Assembly: GCA_963759095.1 (NCBI GenBank)
Contig: CAVWYF010000016.1
Coordinates: 124,001-188,000 of the forward strand
Reading direction: 5' to 3'
From: Anderseniella sp963759095
Lineage (GTDB): Bacteria; Pseudomonadota; Alphaproteobacteria; Rhizobiales; Aestuariivirgaceae
DNA: 64,000 bases
Under the pieces are notes generated by a model that saw nothing but the letters and a program-made list of their open reading frames with translations, did not search any database and had not been told where the DNA came from. Below, one piece after another: positions 9,399-19,668 of the stretch. The position numbers were made by a program, and so were the translations under genes. Every line of letters starts with the position of its first letter. Within the stretch, counting starts at the first letter, position 1.

Positions 9399-9728
9399 TT
9401 GACGACTGTTCTTATCGAGCAGTGCAGGACGAAGGCTGAACCATGCGCACCTTTGCTACGAAAACTCCAAAACTCGATCAAGAACCAAGTTCTGACCGGA
9501 TACGAGACGCTTGCTAAAGGAATGATAGCTCAGGAGGACGTGCTTGCGCTCCTTTGTACCACCGAGGCCTTGAAGAAAGGAATCGACTTGAAAAACTTCG
9601 CCCGAAGCGAGCTCCGCCACTTTGTCTGGAAGAAGATGTTCGGTCCGTTTCCTGAGGATCCGACGGCCGGGCGCCACTTCGTCACGAACAAGATTCGTCA
9701 GGAGTTTGACCACCGCTTGGGCGGCTGA
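9399..9728 (+). CDS. Hypothetical protein, doubtful
   Basis: A 109-residue hydrophilic, helix-rich frame from a TTG codon (sequence such as IDLKNFARSELRHFVWKKMF). No family is recognised and no clear ribosome site is seen. A 98-residue frame on the opposite strand (9456-9752) covers the same bases, and I cannot decide between them. The neighbourhood is a patchwork of gene remnants. Confidence 0.25.
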   Translation: MTTVLIEQCRTKAEPCAPLLRKLQNSIKNQVLTGYETLAKGMIAQEDVLALLCTTEALKKGIDLKNFARSELRHFVWKKMFGPFPEDPTAGRHFVTNKIRQEFDHRLGG

Positions 9729-9770
9729 GACATTGGCCATCGCTCGCATCACAACTCTTCCTTGGCAGGG

Positions 9771-10084
9771 TCATAGTTGATGTGCATGGCGTCCGGACCG
9801 AAGAGGACGTCTTAAATGCAAGGCGATGTCTCTGGCGTCCTGGAGCGTCCTTGATCGTGTCGACGGTATGTCGCGCATTTTCCAGTCGGGATGAAATCCT
9901 GAGAAGTGGAGAGGTACACTTGGTCCGAGATTGTCCATGATCCATTCGCTCAAGGCCGCAATTTCTTTGGCCGTAAACGTGGACAAAGATCGCATTGAAT
10001 GCGGCCGTCCTCAAGCGTGTGCCAATAGCGGGCCGGCACGCCGTTGATGTCGCCAACCAGTCCCGGTGTTTTTGTTTTGTTCAT
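9771..10084 (-). pseudogene. Radical SAM enzyme (AmmeMemoRadiSam type), internal deletion
   Basis: From ATG 10084 the frame reads VGDINGVPARYWHTLEDGRI and QCDLCPR, the N-terminus of the AMMECR1/Memo-linked radical SAM enzyme. Immediately afterwards, in a shifted frame, comes AKEIAALSEWIMDNLGP and PLHFSGFHPDWKMRDIPST, which belongs to the C-terminal third of the same family. The entire radical-SAM core with the CxxxCxxC cluster motif is missing. This is a deletion-fused remnant with no activity. A short in-frame tail beyond it (DVLFGPDAMHINYDPAKEEL) looks like the end of yet another gene. Confidence 0.65.
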
Positions 10085-10196
10085 AAATAATAGATGGAGA
10101 TGATCGGGCCCAAATCAACCAAGCATATCATATCGCTTGCGGAGCGCCGCATGACCATCAAGCACGTTGCCGTCACTCCGAACCTGCAGATCGGGA

Positions 10197-11045
10197 TCAT
10201 TCGCCAATGACGGAAAAGAGAAACCTGTCCAGCCCGCTGAGATAGTGCCGGCCACTGACCAAGAAGCCGTCATTGTGGCCACCCTTTAGTTCCAAGAATT
10301 GTTTGGGCTCGCGGGCGCCTTCAAAAAGCGACCTTCCTTGATCAAAGGGGATAATTTCGTCATCGCGGCTATGAACGATCAAGACAGGCGCTGAAACCAT
10401 GTTCAAGTACTTGCTGGTTGGATATTTGAATCGCGCCAACCATCTCACTGGTAGCCAGGGATAGAGTTGGGCGGCCAGTTCCGGCACGGATACAAATCCA
10501 CTTTCAATGATGAGTCCGGCAGGCCTTTGTTGATGAGCCAGATGAGCCGCGACGGCAGCACCGAGGGATCGCCCAAACAGGATGATTTGGGCGGAGGGGA
10601 TGCCGCGTTGCTCCGTCAAATAGCGCCATGCTGCTTCAGCATCACGATAGGTGCCTTGCTCGGAAACTTTGCCTTGGCTGCGGCCATAGCCGCGATAATC
10701 GAATATCAGTGTCGACAGTTTCAGGTTATTGAAGATCTTCAGCGAGTCGAGCCGATGGGAAATGTTGCCGGCGTTGCCATGAAAGAACAAGACGATGCCG
10801 CGCGGTTCTCGGGCTGGCACAAACCAGGCATCGAGCCTGACGCCATCTTCGGTCAGAAGGTCAACGCGTTCATAAGCAAGACCGATGCTGTCAGGTCCTG
10901 GTCCAAGTGCACGAGACGGGATATTCGGAAAATAGAGTAGTCGCGCCTGCCCCAGAAACAACAGTAGAACTATTAGGGCATAAGCGCCGGCCGCTATGAC
11001 CATGATCGAAATGACACCGTTCACGAATTCTCGCTTTTCTGACAT
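10197..11045 (-). CDS. Alpha/beta hydrolase, membrane-anchored (ABHD13/BAAT-like)
   Basis: The 282-residue protein starts with one transmembrane helix (ISIMVIAAGAYALIVLLLFL, about residues 12-31). A hydrolase domain follows: FFHGNAGNISHR (oxyanion region, residues about 87-98), LIFDYRGYGRSQGK, the nucleophile elbow GRSLGAA (about 158-164), acid HSRDDEIIP (about 226) and catalytic His in GGHNDGF (about 256). Substrates of this family are poorly known (esters or peptides). It is a single gene, and its neighbours give no functional hint. Confidence 0.88.
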   Translation of the reverse strand: MSEKREFVNGVISIMVIAAGAYALIVLLLFLGQARLLYFPNIPSRALGPGPDSIGLAYERVDLLTEDGVRLDAWFVPAREPRGIVLFFHGNAGNISHRLDSLKIFNNLKLSTLIFDYRGYGRSQGKVSEQGTYRDAEAAWRYLTEQRGIPSAQIILFGRSLGAAVAAHLAHQQRPAGLIIESGFVSVPELAAQLYPWLPVRWLARFKYPTSKYLNMVSAPVLIVHSRDDEIIPFDQGRSLFEGAREPKQFLELKGGHNDGFLVSGRHYLSGLDRFLFSVIGE

Positions 11046-11530
11046 GCGGCCATCATGGGGTAACGGGCTCCTATTCTCAATCCGGAAGTGCGGCAGATTC
11101 CGCTGACACTTCTAGAGCGTGTCGCGCTTATCCAGACGGCGGTATCCATAACGTCGAGCATCGGAAACAGAAGCACTGAAAGGAGAGCTATCGTCGCCAG
11201 GAGCACAGCTTCTGTCATCCACCATATCACCTGAGCAGCCCGACCGCTACGACGACCCAAGCTTGCGGCGAGACTCTGGCGGGTTGCGGGGCGAGCAATA
11301 TGGCCAGCAATGCTACAGGCCCGGCGACCAAGCCGGCCCTATGTTGCCACTTGGACTTCTCGCGACTGTCTCCCTGCAATGAGATATCACGGCACTTCTG
11401 GCTAGTTTGGCTCTTCAGGCTTTGCGGATCTTACCGCGAGGAAGGCTTCGCGTCGTGTTCTGCGTGTGACATGGATCAAATTGTGGCGCGAACTTCCGGC
11501 AGTTGTAACGATTGCCAAGAGGTCTTTTGC
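11046..11530. other. Intergenic stretch without a confident gene
   Basis: This 485-base gap lies between the hydrolase and the aminotransferase. A frame on the minus strand (11021-11260) encodes a hydrophobic segment but overlaps the hydrolase start and has no family match I recognise. A TCTAGAGCGTGTCGCGCTT string near 11112 resembles the ends of common alphaproteobacterial intergenic repeats. Confidence 0.3.
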
Positions 11531-12712
11531 TTAGATTGGAAATTGCTTTTCAATCCGATCAAAAGCCTTATCAATCATGTTCTCCGACACACAATAGGCC
11601 ATACGGACGTGGTGCTCGCCCGTAGGCCCGAACGCGCTTCCAGGCGTCACGGAAACCCGGGCGGACTCAAGCAGATCCAAGGCGAATTTGTAGGAATCGT
11701 CGTGCTTGATGACAATCTTTGGGAACACGTAGTAAGCGCCTTCCGGCTTCACGTATGTGAAAACATGCGGGACACGATCCAGTCGCTCACAGATCAACTC
11801 ACGGCGTTTGGCGAGAGTTTGCCCGAACTCGAGCAGATGATCGGATTGTTCCGTCAGTGCGGCGAACCCGGCAACTTGCGAAATACGTGGCGTGCATATG
11901 ATCGTGGCGTCATGCACCTTCAAAACCTGCTTTTTCAGGCATTCCGGCACGATCATATAGCCGAGACGCCAGCCGCTCATCGCGTGTGCCTTGGAAAAGG
12001 TGAACAAATAGGCGATACGGTTGGCCAAGTCCCCGACAGAAGCTAGGTTGAAATACTTCTCCGAGTTTTCATAAGTGAAGTGCCGATAGGGGTCATCCAG
12101 CAGGATGAGAAGATCATGGTTACGGGCGATCTCCCCAACTCGCCTGAGCTCGGATTCGCTGAAAATCTTGCCGGTCGGATTAGATGGCGAAACGAGTACG
12201 ATTGCCTTGGTGCGCGCAGTGATCAAATCGGACAAACCTCCGATATCAAGGCTCCACCCATCCTCCTCATGCATTTTCCAGTGAATGGGTTTGCCACCAC
12301 ACAACCGGATTTGCTGAACGTGTGACGCGAAGCCGGGATCCGTCATGATGATTTCATCATCAGGGTCGATCAGAACGTGAAACAAGGCATTCAATCCCTG
12401 CATATTCCCGGCTGTAATCATGACGTGCCGATCGGGATCTGTGGCAACACCGGTCTCCCGTTGATGCCGTTCGGCAACAATCTTGCGTAGCTCAGGTAGA
12501 CCGTCGGGCAAGGCATATTTGCCAATATCAGGGTCAGCATCGAGCTGTTGTTTCACAATGTGCCTGATATGTTCAGGCGTCCTGAACGACGGCAACCCCC
12601 AAGCGAGTGACGCGACATCTGGAACTTTGGCGCTTCGCATCGCCATGTCCTTGATTGCAGACAGTGCCAAACTCGATACGTTGCGCGAAGTCCATTTGTC
12701 CTTGTTGTCCAT
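11531..12712 (-). CDS. PLP-dependent aminotransferase, class I/II
   Basis: The 393-residue fold-type I aminotransferase contains SPSNPTGKIFS (substrate/PLP region), LLILLDDPYRHFTY (PLP-contacting Asp and Tyr) and FTFSKAHAMSGWRLGYM with the Schiff-base Lys near residue 240. The motif SKAHAMSGWRLGY places it with aspartate/alanine-type enzymes. The amino-donor specificity cannot be read from sequence alone. ATG 12712 gives the normal length. It stands alone, and downstream on the same strand lies an unrelated hydrolase. Confidence 0.9.
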   Translation of the reverse strand: MDNKDKWTSRNVSSLALSAIKDMAMRSAKVPDVASLAWGLPSFRTPEHIRHIVKQQLDADPDIGKYALPDGLPELRKIVAERHQRETGVATDPDRHVMITAGNMQGLNALFHVLIDPDDEIIMTDPGFASHVQQIRLCGGKPIHWKMHEEDGWSLDIGGLSDLITARTKAIVLVSPSNPTGKIFSESELRRVGEIARNHDLLILLDDPYRHFTYENSEKYFNLASVGDLANRIAYLFTFSKAHAMSGWRLGYMIVPECLKKQVLKVHDATIICTPRISQVAGFAALTEQSDHLLEFGQTLAKRRELICERLDRVPHVFTYVKPEGAYYVFPKIVIKHDDSYKFALDLLESARVSVTPGSAFGPTGEHHVRMAYCVSENMIDKAFDRIEKQFPI

Positions 12713-12766
12713 TTCAATTCATGGCCTTTCATAGTTGTTGCAGCAATGTGCGGTTGGGTGATGCCG

Positions 12767-15211
12767 TTACGATGCATCCAGAGGTCGACTGAAGACGGCT
12801 GCCGCACACGCATACAGGACGGCGGCCGCCGAGATGACTACAGAGAAACCGAAATTCATCGCGATCAGTGTGGCGAGCATGGCGCTGAGTACGGATGCGC
12901 ACCCATTGACGCCCCAGGCCCAGGGAACCAGCGCAGGAGCGCCTGACCAGACCCGCGACAGGCCGAGCGGAAACGGCATGCCCATGAAGAAGGCCAGCGG
13001 TGCGATCAGGGCCAGCGAAACAAGGATCTTGCCGGCAGCGGTGAGGGACTAGAAGCGCTCCGAAGACAGCGGGCAGGATCAACATGTAGATCAACGGATA
13101 CGGCGATGATGCCGGCGACCGAAAATTGAATGGCCGACAGATAGCGGAACCGTCCCGGATGCGCCTCATGCCAGTCGTCGATGTGTTGAGCGATCGATGA
13201 AGACACGCCGCTGCCGATACCGGCAAAGAGCAGGAAACCGGTGAGTACGACGGCAACGGCATAAAGCGGATGGCTCAGAAACAGGATGAACTTCTGGATG
13301 AAGGCGATCTCGATGAACAAAAAGGCAAGACCAAGGGCAAGGAAGTAGCCGGCAACCCGCCAGAGCTGGCCGAAGCTCGGCGAGACTGCGCCGTCTGACC
13401 CATAACGGTGCCAGAATGAGCAGGGTGCTCAGGATCGTGGCTTGAACCAGCGTGCCGACAAGGATGAGGCTGCCAAGCTCCAGGAGGCCCGCGCCACCGC
13501 TGCGCTGTATAGACAGCAGCTCCGGCAGGTGACGCCATTTGAGGAAGTTGAAGAAATAGGGCTTTTCGTCGGTCACCGGCGCGACGTCGAATTTGTAGCG
13601 GGACATGAAACTGTCCCGCTCCGCGCCGATCAAGGCCTTGGTGCCGGCGAAAAAGTAAGGCGTCTCCAGAATGTTGTAGCGATTGGCCTCGTCAGCGCTG
13701 ATTTGCGGGTGATAGCAGAGATCAAAGGAGCGCGCTTGTGCGAACCCTCTGGCACGGGCGATCTCCGTCTCGGTTATGGCGCCGTTCTTGACCAGCAACG
13801 TCGTGGTATTCAGGCCGCGAATGAGCATGAGTTGGTTTTCCGGCGCCTCAACCCCCGAGCGCTTAAGCGCATCAAGGGCGGTGGCGAACAGCCTGAGTGT
13901 GTCGCGTGGCGGCAATTTGAGCCACCGCGTGATGCTGAGCCAGCCGCCCGGCCGAAGTCGCTCAACATACCCAGAGAAGGCTTCCGCGGTGTAGATGTAT
14001 GTCTCGCTAAGGCCGTGGATGCCGCCGCCGGACGCATCCAGCAAGGGGATCTGGATGAGATCCCATTGACGCTGGCTCGAGGCGACAAAGCCGCGCGCCT
14101 CGGCCACATGCACATGCACATCCGGCCGGCTGTAGATATTGCCGGCTTCACGCGCATAATCCTGCTGCACGATACGGACCATGTTGGCATCAAGCTCTAC
14201 AGCATCGATGTGCTTAGCCTGGTGATATATCGCCTGGAGGACATTTCGCCCGCCGCCGGCGCCAAGTACCAGCACCGAAGGGCGCGTGGTGAACTGGTAG
14301 GCAAGGGCATCTGTCGTGTAGTTGAGATAGGCAAGTTGCTCACGTTGCCCGTCAAACCGTGTGACCGCCGTCATGGAACCGCCATCGGCAAATACGCCAA
14401 GCTGATCTGGCGGTAGTGCCTCAGCATTCAGGCTGAGCCCGGGCACATAGCGGAACGGAACATTCGGGCTTTCAACGACGGTTAAGAGGCCGAGCGGTCC
14501 CGACCGCTCACTCAACACCTTGGTACCGGTAATCTTGAGCACACTGGCGAGCTCCTTGTATTCGGAGATCCGCAATGCGAACCAGGCATCCGGCAAGGCC
14601 GCCCAGATGACAAGGGCGAGGATGCCGTAACCCGTGACGAGCACGGACCTCAGGACCAATCGCTCTTGCAGGCTGATGACCGCCGCTGACAAGAGACTCA
14701 GGATCGCCACCAGTTTGAGTGCATCTTGTGCCGTCATCACAAACAGCACTCCGATAATGCCGAGGGCGCCGACGGCCGATCCGATCAGATTGAAGGCATA
14801 GACGCGGCCGGCCTCATCACCGAAGCGGACAAAGGAAAGACCAATGCATGTGGCGCCGAAGAAGAAGGGCACTACCAACAGTAGGTACATAATCGGCAGA
14901 TAAAGAAGTTGGGCAGGCTCCCACACGACCGCAAGCGCGTTGAACGGCAATGCCTGGGCAACAAGGAAGCTGATCGGCGCGGACACCCCGAACAAGATGG
15001 CACTTGCTGCAAAGATTGTTGTGAACCGCGGTCTGGCCCATTCCTGCCAGATGGCAAGCAAGGTACCGCTGATGCCGAAGCCGAGCAGTGCGATACTGAT
15101 GGCCATGAAGGCAAAGTGATGCCACTGGACGATGGCGAACAGCCGAACGAGCAACACTTCATAGGCCAGAACGGCCGCTGAAATGACAGCAAGAGCGAGG
15201 TGCGGGATCAC
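12767..15211 (-). pseudogene. Multi-pass membrane spermidine-synthase-like protein, three frameshifts
   Basis: The first 600 or so residues are in one frame: several membrane helices (for example HFAFMAISIALLGFGISGTL), then a spermidine-synthase-like Rossmann domain (VLVLGAGGGRNVLQAIYH, about residue 310, and DAVELDANMVRIVQQDYAR). Near 13390 the product shifts frame and continues as WRVAGYFLALGLAFLFIEIA, near 13095 it shifts to LIYMLILPAVFGAL, and near 13055 to LALIAPLAFFMGMPFPLGLS, ending at 12767. Each step fits one inserted base, and the restored protein is a typical long membrane spermidine-synthase-like protein of about 810 residues. It overlaps the upstream pcm-like gene by ATGA. Confidence 0.8.
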
Positions 15212-15974
15212 GGCGAACCTCGGGTGAAAGGAACGAACCGGACTGGCATGAGCTGGCGGGTCTGGAGCTGATCCCCGGCGGTCTTCTCGACCAGCGTCAG
15301 ATACTGGGGTCCAAACACGCCGCCAATGGGGATCACCATGCGTCCACCGGGCTTGAGTTGTTTGATAAGTGGCGGCGGGACATGGCCTGCCGCCGCGGTG
15401 ACGATGATCCCGTCAAACGGACCGCAGTCCGGCCAGCCGTAGTAGCCGTCGCCAATCTTTGTTTGAACGTTAGTCGTATTCAAGAGTCTTTGAGGAGCCC
15501 GGTCGCAGTGTCAGCGAGTTCCGGGATGATCTCGATCGTGCAGACTGTTTCGGCCAGCCCGGCGAGAACCGCGGCCTGGTATCCCGACCCGGTACCGATC
15601 TCGAGCACCTTCGCATCCCGGTTGACCTTTAACAATTCGGTCATCAGGGCGACAATAAACGGTTGCGATATTGTCTGACCGTGGCCGATTGGAAGCGGTC
15701 TATTCTGGTAGGCCCGGTGCTCAACGCGCCTCGGCACGAAACGGTGTCTGGGAACTTCGCTCATAACCTTCAAAACGTTGTCGGATATGCCACCCGTGCT
15801 GGCTGTCTCGGGCAGTGTTGCTGCGTAGCCCTTGATGGTATGCACCATTGCCGCGCGCAATTTCGGCCAACGGTCCGTTGCTGCGAAGCCTGCTCTTTGG
15901 TGGGCTGCAATTGCGATCAGTACAGCCAGCAAGCACAAGAGCAATGAAGACCATCTGTGCATGAGATGTTTCAT
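15208..15974 (-). pseudogene. pcm: Protein-L-isoaspartate O-methyltransferase, exported, one frameshift
   Basis: From ATG 15974 the product has a signal-like segment (SLLLCLLAVLIAIAAHQRAGFA), then PIMT landmarks: VPRHRFVPRR, PLPIGHGQTISQPFIVALMT and VLEIGTGSGYQAAVLAGL (SAM-binding loop). The frame stops at 15480 just after GLLKDS. The remainder (GYYGWPDCGPFDGIIVTAAA, KPGGRMVIPIG) continues in another frame from about 15490 to 15208, consistent with one deleted base. PIMT repairs isoaspartyl residues using S-adenosylmethionine. A secretory leader would place it outside the cytoplasm. The downstream gene overlaps by four bases. Confidence 0.8.
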
Positions 15975-16019
15975 GGCATTATGTAATCCTGCCGATAGAA
16001 AGTCATCGATCCGGTACAA

Positions 16020-16418
16020 CCCTTATTACATTACCGACTTCGACCAATTCAGCGCCATGACGTAGATCAACGTCTCGCTGCCTTGATCCGGGTATCCAAG
16101 CCAGTAAGAGAGTGGGTGGAGATAAGTAGCGAGAAGCAGATACCAAGGTGCTTCGGTCTTATTCGCATATCGGATCGGTGCTGCCTGCCGTTGGCTACAG
16201 TGCCGAACAGTTGAGGGCCCTGCGCGATACCATAAATGCAGCGGCCGAAAGGGCGGCTGGGCGGAACACGTTTCGCTCGCCAATCACGCTCACCAACTGC
16301 CGAACATGTTCTTCAAGAGCGCCAGCATCAATCGCTTCTTTCTGTTTGGTCTGCGCTGTCATCGTTGCTCAGTATCTCCGCCACCAGAGAGCTGAATGAA
16401 CCCAGCTTCTGAATAACC
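16020..16418. other. Intergenic stretch with a gene fragment
   Basis: On the plus strand about 16165-16245 the sequence reads VLPAVGYSAEQLRALRDTIN, which resembles the C-terminal part of predicted GTPases related to cyclic 2,3-diphosphoglycerate synthetase. The surrounding sequence does not continue that family, so at most a short remnant survives. Nothing else is recognised. Confidence 0.3.
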
Positions 16419-18098
16419 TCACCATTTGCCGCGCGCGCCTGCTTCTTCGGTATTGAATATCCAGGCAACCACCTCGCCTGGATCAAACGTGTCTTCCTCG
16501 GCCCGCCATTGCCGGCTTACTGCAAAGTTGCGGTCGTAGTGCGACGAAGTATCAGTCTTTGCTTCGCATTGCATGACTTGTTGAACAGCTCTGAGGCGAG
16601 ACTGCCACACAGCGCAATTTTCTGGTGTCAGGTCGACCCACCCATGATGTGCGCCCGGTGATTTGATCACTGGGCCACGCAAAAGTCGCACCCCATCGCA
16701 GAGGAGAATGGGTATGCCGATGGAGATCATACGGGTTCGCAACTCTCGGTCGCTCAAGACTTGGTGCTCCAGTTGACGAGCAAGAGCATCAGGATTCTGT
16801 GCGAGGATTTCTGCGATTGTCATGCCACCCTGCTTTAGCAGAGAGGCTTCGAACAGCAACTTCGACAGACGCGGGGGACCAAGGATCTCAAACGCGATAG
16901 CCTCTCCGTGTTCACCTTCCAACTGCTCCATGCGGTTGATCACAGCCTGGCGAAGAAACCCGCCGCGATAGGAGGGGTCGATCACAGCGCCATCAAGTGC
17001 CGCTACAATGTCCTTGCCGGTGTTGCCGCCCTTGAGTTCGCACAATACAGTACGGGCGATATCTTCTGGCGTAACGAGCTGCATCTGACCGAGTGCCGTG
17101 ATTGCGGTAAACTCGCCCCGCGAGAACAGACCGTTCTCACCTGTGTCGATATAGACACCTTCAAGGGTGCCGCCGGCCGGCTCGCCGAATTCGCCTGAGG
17201 TGACGAGGTTTGCCTCATCATTGGCGGCAACGGCACTATCAAGCGAGCAATCGTAGAGAGTGATGTCCCGGCCACGCGAGCGGATCGGCCCGAAGGCAAT
17301 TTCCCGCCAGCCGATCACGGCGGCGGGCTTGACCTCCTTGACGATTTCGGGAGCATCCGGTGTGCGGGCCATAAGGAATATCAACTGGCTTTGAGCCCCG
17401 GCGATCGCGGCCTTGGAGAGCAACAGCCGGGAAGGTTTTTCTTCTCCGTGCGTATAGGGGATGTTGAGTCCCATGCCGCCGGTGCCGGTGGTCCCCACCT
17501 TGATGTAGGCCTGCGTGCCGGCACGCTGCAGCGCCTGGTGCAGCAGCTGGGTATGGCGGACGAGTTGCGGGATATAGAGCGATGTCAGCAACACTTCCAC
17601 ATCCGCGCTCTTCATTGCTTCCGTTGAGTGCTCCACCAATCCTTGCGCCAGTGAGTAGACATTCTGGTAACTGATGGCTGTGGCGGTATTCATGCAATCA
17701 ATGACAATTTGCGCGGGCTCATCGTTGAGGCCCGGCAATTTGCCCTCGATTATATGTGCGAGCGTGGACGATGCAGCAATCTCCTCGCCGAGCGGATCCA
17801 GGATATCGGCAATAAGTTGAAGGCGTTTTTGCTTGTCGGCCATAACCGCGGCGCGCGAAGTTGGCGCGTTGCTCTGCCATGCTGCTCTCAGAAACACATC
17901 ACCCCATACCGGCACAAGCTGGATTTGCGTATCCTGGAAATCCTCAAGAAGCCGTTCTACTGCACGCTCGGCTCTTTCGCGCCGTCTCGCGGCGACGACG
18001 AGTCTGGATGGACCAGTCTCCATCAACTGGCGGCAAACCGCCGTGCCGACCAGGCCGGCACCGCCGAGAACAAGGATTGTCTTGCCTTCAATTTCCAT
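16419..18098 (-). CDS. NAD(P)-binding Rossmann protein, SDR/epimerase-like, large
   Basis: Starting at ATG 18098 (GAGG about 11 bases upstream) the product is 559 residues. The N-terminus has a dinucleotide-binding fold, KTILVLGGAGLVGTAVCRQL, followed by AARRRERAERAVERL. Further on is IVIDCMNTATAISYQNVY and a Gly-rich TTGTGGMGLNIPYTHGEEK. This is much longer than a classical short-chain dehydrogenase, and the C-terminal 250 residues are unfamiliar to me. It is the last gene of an operon after an acyl-CoA ligase and DUF2905, so a role in processing an acyl or organic-acid intermediate is possible but unproven. Confidence 0.7.
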   Translation of the reverse strand: MEIEGKTILVLGGAGLVGTAVCRQLMETGPSRLVVAARRRERAERAVERLLEDFQDTQIQLVPVWGDVFLRAAWQSNAPTSRAAVMADKQKRLQLIADILDPLGEEIAASSTLAHIIEGKLPGLNDEPAQIVIDCMNTATAISYQNVYSLAQGLVEHSTEAMKSADVEVLLTSLYIPQLVRHTQLLHQALQRAGTQAYIKVGTTGTGGMGLNIPYTHGEEKPSRLLLSKAAIAGAQSQLIFLMARTPDAPEIVKEVKPAAVIGWREIAFGPIRSRGRDITLYDCSLDSAVAANDEANLVTSGEFGEPAGGTLEGVYIDTGENGLFSRGEFTAITALGQMQLVTPEDIARTVLCELKGGNTGKDIVAALDGAVIDPSYRGGFLRQAVINRMEQLEGEHGEAIAFEILGPPRLSKLLFEASLLKQGGMTIAEILAQNPDALARQLEHQVLSDRELRTRMISIGIPILLCDGVRLLRGPVIKSPGAHHGWVDLTPENCAVWQSRLRAVQQVMQCEAKTDTSSHYDRNFAVSRQWRAEEDTFDPGEVVAWIFNTEEAGARGKW

Positions 18099-18108
18099 GA
18101 CGTCGGCC

Positions 18109-19653
18109 TCAGGATTTGCCGCCGTAAACACGGCGCAGTTCGGTTTTCAGTACTTTGTCGATCGCGCTTTTGGGAAGCTCGTCGAGGAAGACATAGCGAC
18201 GCGGGATCTTGTATCCGCCAATCTTGCCACGGCAGTGGGCAATCAGCTCTTCTTTGCATAGTGTCTCGCCTGGAGAGGGCACAACGGCGCCGAGCAAGGC
18301 TTCACCATAGGTATCGTCCGGCACGCCGATCACGGCGCATTCATGGACTTTCGGATTCTGGTGGAGAACGGCCTCAACCTCGGAGGAGAACACCATCTCT
18401 CCACCGGTGATGATCATGTCCTTCTTGCGGTCCAGCAGAAACAAGTATCCGCCTGTATCCAGACGACCTATGTCGCCTGTATGGAACCAGCGCGACTTAA
18501 ATGCATCTGCAGTGGCATCGGGTCTGTTGAGATACGCCTTGGCGACATTTGGACCGCGTACGACAATCTCACCTACTTCGCCGTTTCCCAGTTCATTGCC
18601 CTCAGCACTGACGATCTTGATGTCGACGCCGGGCAGCGATCGGCCGACACTCTTGAGCAGTAGGTCATCATTGGCATCCAAGGCCTGTTGGTGGTCACTC
18701 ATGGACAGCATCGTTAGAATCGGGGATGTTTCCGTAAGACCGTATGCCTGCATGGCATCGACGCTTGGAAAGCGCGCAAGCATCTCTTTGATGCGCTCAA
18801 CCGATATCGGCGATGAGCCGTAGATGATCTGCCTGAGGCTGGATAGGTCATAGTTCGCGAAGTCGGCGGCCTGCATGGTCATGACCAGCATGGTCGGCGT
18901 CATGAGGATCACGGTGATGCCGCAAGCCTGGATTGTTTCAAGGACGGCTGCCGGAGAGAACTTTGGCAGGTAGACGTGTGCGGCGCCGGAAATAAAATAG
19001 GGTGTCGCCAGTAGGTCCGCTGAGTGAAACATCGGCGCCACGTGCAAATAAACATCGTCGTTGCGCGGGCCCAACTCGAAGCCCAGTTGCATCGCGTTGG
19101 CAGTGATGTTGAGATGGCTGAGTGGCACGCCCTTGGCGCGTCCAGTCGTACCGCCGGTGTAAAGAAGCAATGCCTCATCGTCAGGCATCGCGTCTTGGGG
19201 TTCTGACGCGGATGCGCCATTGACCAGCGCCTCATAGCTGGCTTGCATGGTTTCAGAGCCAGTGGCTGATATCGGCAGGACATTGTCAGCCCAGTATTTC
19301 AGTGCAGCCTCGCCAAACAATTCACAATTAGTCCCGTCAACGATTACGAGCGAACACGCTGCATCATCGAGCACATATGCGATTTCCGGTGGGGCAAAAC
19401 GGTGGTTGATGGGGACCGGTACCGCTCCCATCCAATAGCCGGCACAAATTAATTCCGAATACTGGAGACTATTCAGGGCGATGACCCCGTAACGATCGCC
19501 GCGATGAACGCCTTTGGACTGCAGGACCGATGCTGCCCGGGATATCCGATTGACGAATTGCGTCCAGTTGAGCGAGTTCTCTGCATCGATGATGGCAGGC
19601 CGCGTGGCGTGCAACCGGGCCGTTCTGGTGAGCATCGATGTGAGGGTGAACAT
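18109..19653 (-). CDS. AMP-dependent acyl-CoA synthetase/ligase
   Basis: The 514-residue ANL-superfamily ligase shows LLLYTGGTTGRAKGVPLSH (P-loop A3 motif, about residue 170), AYGLTETSP (A5, about 300), WFHTGDIGRLDTGGYLFLLDRKKDMIITGG (split here: the A7/A8 region, about 400-430) and a C-terminal Lys in PKSAIDKVLK. Such enzymes activate a carboxylic acid to acyl-AMP and then acyl-CoA. The chain length or aromatic preference is not predictable here. It follows a DUF2905 gene by 15 bases and is followed within about 10 bases by the large dehydrogenase, so the three are probably co-transcribed. Confidence 0.92.
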   Translation of the reverse strand: MFTLTSMLTRTARLHATRPAIIDAENSLNWTQFVNRISRAASVLQSKGVHRGDRYGVIALNSLQYSELICAGYWMGAVPVPINHRFAPPEIAYVLDDAACSLVIVDGTNCELFGEAALKYWADNVLPISATGSETMQASYEALVNGASASEPQDAMPDDEALLLYTGGTTGRAKGVPLSHLNITANAMQLGFELGPRNDDVYLHVAPMFHSADLLATPYFISGAAHVYLPKFSPAAVLETIQACGITVILMTPTMLVMTMQAADFANYDLSSLRQIIYGSSPISVERIKEMLARFPSVDAMQAYGLTETSPILTMLSMSDHQQALDANDDLLLKSVGRSLPGVDIKIVSAEGNELGNGEVGEIVVRGPNVAKAYLNRPDATADAFKSRWFHTGDIGRLDTGGYLFLLDRKKDMIITGGEMVFSSEVEAVLHQNPKVHECAVIGVPDDTYGEALLGAVVPSPGETLCKEELIAHCRGKIGGYKIPRRYVFLDELPKSAIDKVLKTELRRVYGGKS

Positions 19654-19668
19654 CGCTTACGATCCCAA

